Source of the DNA: Sphaerisporangium sp.
Lineage (GTDB): Bacteria > Actinomycetota > Actinomycetes > Streptosporangiales > Streptosporangiaceae
Direction: 5' to 3'
Assembly (NCBI GenBank): GCA_025964675.1
Contig: JAOPYI010000033.1
Coordinates: forward strand, 1-64,000
DNA length: 64,000 nt
The notes beneath the pieces are model-generated. The model made no database searches. It saw nothing but the letters and a program-made list of their open reading frames with translations, and was not told the DNA's origin. The translations under genes were made by a program, and so were the position numbers. This document shows positions 60,977 through 64,000 of this stretch, in pieces. How positions within the stretch are numbered: position 1 is the stretch's first letter; the number at the start of each line of letters is the position of its first letter.

Positions 60977-61683
60977 CGGACTGCCGTGTGGTGGCTGGTG
61001 CCGGGGCCGCGCAAGGTCAGGACCCGGTGGCGGCGGCGGGACATCATCCGCTGGAACGACAGCGTGTCGTTCAGGTGGGGGAACGGCTCGTCCGGTACGG
61101 GGACGCCGAGGAACGCGCAGAGCGGGGCCCAGCCCTGGTCCACCTCGTACACCAGGACCCGATCGGCCGGCAGCGCGGCCAGCACGTGGGCGGTGTGCCA
61201 TTCGAAAACCTGGATGGCGAAGTCCGGGTCGCCGAAGCGAGCGCCGAAGGTGCCCTCCCAGATCACCCGCTCGCACATCCGGCGCCGGCACCGGAGCCCT
61301 CCGCAGGCCAGGTCCTCCAGGCGCATCACCAGGCCGGCCCGTCCCGGCTGCCGGTGGCTGGACCGGTAGATCGTGTCGCGCACGCTGGCGTACCACCGGC
61401 CGGGGTCACGCACGGTGAGGATGACTCGCGCTTCCTGGTACGCGTCGGCGAGCTCCTGCCAGAAAAAGCACGACGGCCAGTCGACGGTGGCGTGGTATCC
61501 CTCCAGCAGCTCGTCCCACGCCGCCCGCTCGCCGCGCGCCGCCGCCTCCCAGCCTCTGATCCGGTCGAGATCCCCGCCCAGCGAGGACATGTGGTGGCAG
61601 GGCCCGTGGCCGAGATGCTCCAGAGCCACCTTCAGCGAGTACGTGCCGGTGCGACCCATGCCGGCCCCGATGACTTCCAGCAT
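60973..61683 (-). CDS. Sulfotransferase family protein
   Basis: 236 residues from ATG 61683. The PAPS-binding 5'-phosphosulfate loop is GAGMGRTGTYSLKVALEHLG at the N-terminus, and the 3'-phosphate site is VRDPGRWYASV. Other hallmarks: WPSCFFWQELADAY and an acceptor-site HH (CHHMSSL). It would transfer sulfate from PAPS to a hydroxyl group, in the cytosol. It is the first gene of a pair with the AMP-forming ligase (ATGA overlap), so both may modify the same small molecule or lipid. Confidence 0.88.
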   Translation of the reverse strand: MLEVIGAGMGRTGTYSLKVALEHLGHGPCHHMSSLGGDLDRIRGWEAAARGERAAWDELLEGYHATVDWPSCFFWQELADAYQEARVILTVRDPGRWYASVRDTIYRSSHRQPGRAGLVMRLEDLACGGLRCRRRMCERVIWEGTFGARFGDPDFAIQVFEWHTAHVLAALPADRVLVYEVDQGWAPLCAFLGVPVPDEPFPHLNDTLSFQRMMSRRRHRVLTLRGPGTSHHTAVR

Positions 61684-62130
61684 GTGATCTCCCTACGCGG
61701 GGTGCGGTTCAGGGTGCCCGTTCGCCGGTCGCCGGGATGCCCGGGGCCGCGGGCGAGGTGGACATCGCCACGCGCTTCTCGTCTTTCATCCTGACACGGC
61801 CGCGACCTGGCACGGAGACCGGGGAGGCTGACGCCCGATACTCCTTGACACGCCGCATTACAAGAATGGGAACGCGCGACAAGATCCCGTAAGGTGACCG
61901 TCGTGATCCCCGGCTTGGTCTTCCGCGCGGACCCGCTGAAGTCGCGATGTGTAGAGCCGCAGGCGCGAGCCGTACGGGACCTCGGCGGAGCCGCACACCG
62001 CCCAACGGATCCGATCGCGGCGTTCCCTACACGTTCCCCGCATCGGGACATTCCCGTGATGACCGGGCTGAGCGCCGTACGACCACGGATCCGGTACAGG
62101 AGCGCGTGCTCTAGTGAGAAAGGGTCCTTG
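61684..62130. other. Intergenic region, 447 bases
   Basis: It separates the sulfotransferase gene from the amidase gene, which run in opposite directions. AAAGGG (62119-62124) is the ribosome site of the amidase. The rest, 61684-62100, shows no clear gene, hairpin or palindrome; both promoters should be here. Confidence 0.4.
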
Positions 62131-64000
62131 ATGCGTAGAACGCTGGCGGTCGCCGCCTCGATGGCGGTGTCCCTGCTTGTCGCCCTTCCCCCCGCCCACG
62201 CCGATCCGTCCGGCACCAAGGCCGGTCAGGCGCCCTCCCGGCAGGAGGCTTTCAGGGCCGCCGCCGCCAAGTACGGCGTGCCGGAGAACGTCCTGCTCGG
62301 CGTGTCCTACCTGGAGTCCCGCTGGGACGCCAACCTCGGCCTTCCCAGCGTCACGGCGGGGTACGGGCCGATGCACCTGACCGACGCGCGTACGGCCCTC
62401 GCGGTCGGCCTTCCCCATCACAGCGACGGCACCGAGGACCCCCGCGGCGACGACGCGAGACCCTCGAAGCTCCCCAAGCAGCCAGAGCCGTTGCAGCCCC
62501 AAAGCCAAGATCAGCAGACCGCCGACGAGGCGGCCAGGCTCACCGGGGTCCCGGCCGACAGGCTGGTGAAGGATCCCGACGCCAACGTGCTCGGCGGAGC
62601 CGCACTGCTCGCTCAGTACCAGAAGGACCTGAAGCTCCCGGATAGCTCAGATGCCGCCGACTGGTACGGCTCGGTGGCCCGCTACTCGGGCGCCGAGGAC
62701 GCCGAGACCGCCCGGCAGTTCGCCGACGAGGTGTTCTCCATCCTTAAAGACGGCATGAGCAGGGTCACCGACGACGGGCAGAAGGTTTCGCTGTCCCCAT
62801 CGCCGGAGATCGCTCCGCGCATGGAGCAAGTGGACCGCCTGGGCCTGCGCGAAGCCGAAGGCAAGAGCGTGGAGTGCCCGAAGACGCTGGCCTGCGAGTG
62901 GCTTCCGGCGCCCTACCAGAAGCTGGGGGACGCCCCGGGCGGCTACGGCAACCACGACCTGTCCGACCGGCCGCGCAACCAGAAGATCGACTACATCATC
63001 ATCCACGACACCGAGGAGACCTACGACAAGACGCTCAAGCTGGTGGCCGACCCGACCTACGTGAGCTGGCACTACACCATCCGCTCGGCCGACGGTCACA
63101 TCGCCCAGCACGTCAGGACCAAGGACGTCGCCTGGCACGCGGGGAACTGGTTCGTCAACGCCAAGTCGATCGGCATCGAGCACGAGGGCTTCCTGGCGAA
63201 GGGCGGCGCCTGGTACACCGAGGCGATGTACCGCAGCTCGGCCCGGCTGGTCCACTACCTCGCCAAGCGGTACGACATCCCGCTGGACCGCGCGCACATC
63301 CTCGGCCACGACAACGTGCCGGGCACGACTCCCGGGACCGTGCCGACCATGCACGTGGACCCGGGGCCGTACTGGGACTGGGGCCATTACTTCGAGCTCA
63401 TGCATCATCCGTTCAAGTCCACGGGCGGGGCGCACAGCGGCATGGTGACCATCAGGACGGACTACGCCGGCAACCAGCCGCGCTACACCGGCTGCGACAA
63501 GGCGGGCGTGGACTGCCCGCCGCACGGCTCCGCGTCGGTCTGGCTGCACACCGAGCCGAGCGAGGACGCGCCGCTGGTCAAGGACATCGGGCGCAGGCCC
63601 GGCGGGGAGTCGACGTACGACGTCTCCGACCACGGCGCCCGGGCCACCACGGGCCAGCAGTACGCCGTCGCCGGCAGGCAGGGCGACTGGACGGCCATCT
63701 GGTACCTCGGCCAGGTGGCGTGGTTCCGCAACCCGCACGACGACCCCACCGCGGTCAACGCCACCGGGCTGGTCGTCACGCCGAAGCCCGGGTCCACGAG
63801 CGTGCCGGTGTACGGCCGGGCCTACCCGGAGCCGGAGGCGTACCCGAAGGGGGTGCCGGTCCAGTCGATCGTCCCGCTGCAGTACTCGATCCCGCAGGGA
63901 CAGAGGTACGCCGTCGGCCTGGCCACGCGCGGCGAGTATTACTACGCGGTGACCTTCGACCAGGCCACCCACACGGTCGTCAGGGGCCGGACGCTGTACT
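62131..64000 (+). CDS. Secreted lytic-transglycosylase-like plus amidase, cut at window end
   Basis: The frame from ATG 62131 (AAGGG six bases upstream) runs past the last base without a stop, so the C-terminus is missing; 623 codons are visible. Signal peptide MRRTLAVAASMAVSLLVALP, cleavage near AHA-D (about residue 28). Residues about 40-180 look like an SLT-type lytic fold (FRAAAAKYGVPENVLLGVSY with LESRW, the likely catalytic Glu). Residues about 285-440 are an Amidase_2 (PGRP-like) domain: DYIIIHDTEET, AWHAGNWFVNAKSIGIEHEG, ILGHDNVPGT and HVDPGPYWDW, giving the zinc His residues. SH3-like segments follow. It should hydrolyse peptidoglycan, cutting glycan and stem peptide. Confidence 0.85.
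   Translation, partial: MRRTLAVAASMAVSLLVALPPAHADPSGTKAGQAPSRQEAFRAAAAKYGVPENVLLGVSYLESRWDANLGLPSVTAGYGPMHLTDARTALAVGLPHHSDGTEDPRGDDARPSKLPKQPEPLQPQSQDQQTADEAARLTGVPADRLVKDPDANVLGGAALLAQYQKDLKLPDSSDAADWYGSVARYSGAEDAETARQFADEVFSILKDGMSRVTDDGQKVSLSPSPEIAPRMEQVDRLGLREAEGKSVECPKTLACEWLPAPYQKLGDAPGGYGNHDLSDRPRNQKIDYIIIHDTEETYDKTLKLVADPTYVSWHYTIRSADGHIAQHVRTKDVAWHAGNWFVNAKSIGIEHEGFLAKGGAWYTEAMYRSSARLVHYLAKRYDIPLDRAHILGHDNVPGTTPGTVPTMHVDPGPYWDWGHYFELMHHPFKSTGGAHSGMVTIRTDYAGNQPRYTGCDKAGVDCPPHGSASVWLHTEPSEDAPLVKDIGRRPGGESTYDVSDHGARATTGQQYAVAGRQGDWTAIWYLGQVAWFRNPHDDPTAVNATGLVVTPKPGSTSVPVYGRAYPEPEAYPKGVPVQSIVPLQYSIPQGQRYAVGLATRGEYYYAVTFDQATHTVVRGRTLY

Overview
The window looks like chromosomal DNA from a filamentous, high-GC actinomycete. 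Evidence: very high GC, a strong third-position G/C bias, frequent GTG/TTG starts, TGA/GTG and ATGA gene overlaps, twin-arginine lipoproteins, a Ser/Thr kinase with an extracellular sensor, DUF4352 and Rpn-type proteins, and many secreted enzymes. The style resembles Streptosporangiales (Nonomuraea/Streptosporangium-like), but no rRNA or other marker gene is present to prove this. I saw no tRNA, rRNA, CRISPR array or prophage.

Layout. 1-1555: the end of a multi-membrane protein and a YqeB-like membrane protein. 1614-4463: a segment bounded by a perfect 15-bp inverted repeat. It holds a MocR regulator, a decayed dehydrogenase, a cyclic-nucleotide-type phosphodiesterase and an internally deleted IS982-like transposase. 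4609-6463: a Tat-exported sulfite-oxidase-like molybdoenzyme converging on a small secreted repeat protein. 6727-13247: a PucR regulator divergent from a sugar operon (GPH symporter, GH78 rhamnosidase, type-B carboxylesterase). 13366-15710: formamidase, SDR and CoA-binding protein. 15868-24102: a peptide/nickel-type ABC importer (fused ATPase) followed by an alpha/beta hydrolase without catalytic residues, an isopenicillin-N-synthase-like dioxygenase and a duplicated DUF427 protein. 24298-25230: an acyl-ACP desaturase behind a near-perfect 32-bp palindrome.

25407-35557 is a ten-gene minus-strand operon. An osmoprotectant-type (OpuC/ProU) importer is followed, with mostly overlapping stops and starts, by a formaldehyde-activating-enzyme (Fae) homologue, an enolase-superfamily enzyme, two aldehyde dehydrogenases, a beta-hydroxyacid dehydrogenase and an iron alcohol dehydrogenase. 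A divergent IclR regulator lies at 35685. This is the best candidate in the window for an undescribed catabolic system.

36677-40225: a tiny Cys-rich peptide, a tiny membrane protein and a GT2 glycosyltransferase, divergent from a Ser/Thr kinase. 40470-41347: a frameshifted Rpn-family nuclease gene. 41645-45652: a MacB-like ABC exporter divergent from a TetR regulator over two palindromic operators; the exporter mRNA starts with a leftover N-terminus of an FAD oxidoreductase gene. 45985-49503: a DUF4352 protein, a secreted tandem-domain protein and an orphan HTH-N6-adenine methylase/TRD protein with an altered catalytic motif. 49606-53246: aldo/keto reductase with divergent LysR, then a Fur regulator (with a Fur-box-like palindrome) and a ferritin-like/VIT iron exporter. 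53427-58868: two large secreted beta-propeller proteins (Asp-box, and propeller plus phosphoesterase). 59078-61683: a sulfotransferase coupled to an AMP-forming acyl ligase. From 62131 to the window end: a secreted lytic-transglycosylase-like plus amidase protein, cut by the window edge.

All family names are from recognised motifs and remembered family sequences; no database search was run.
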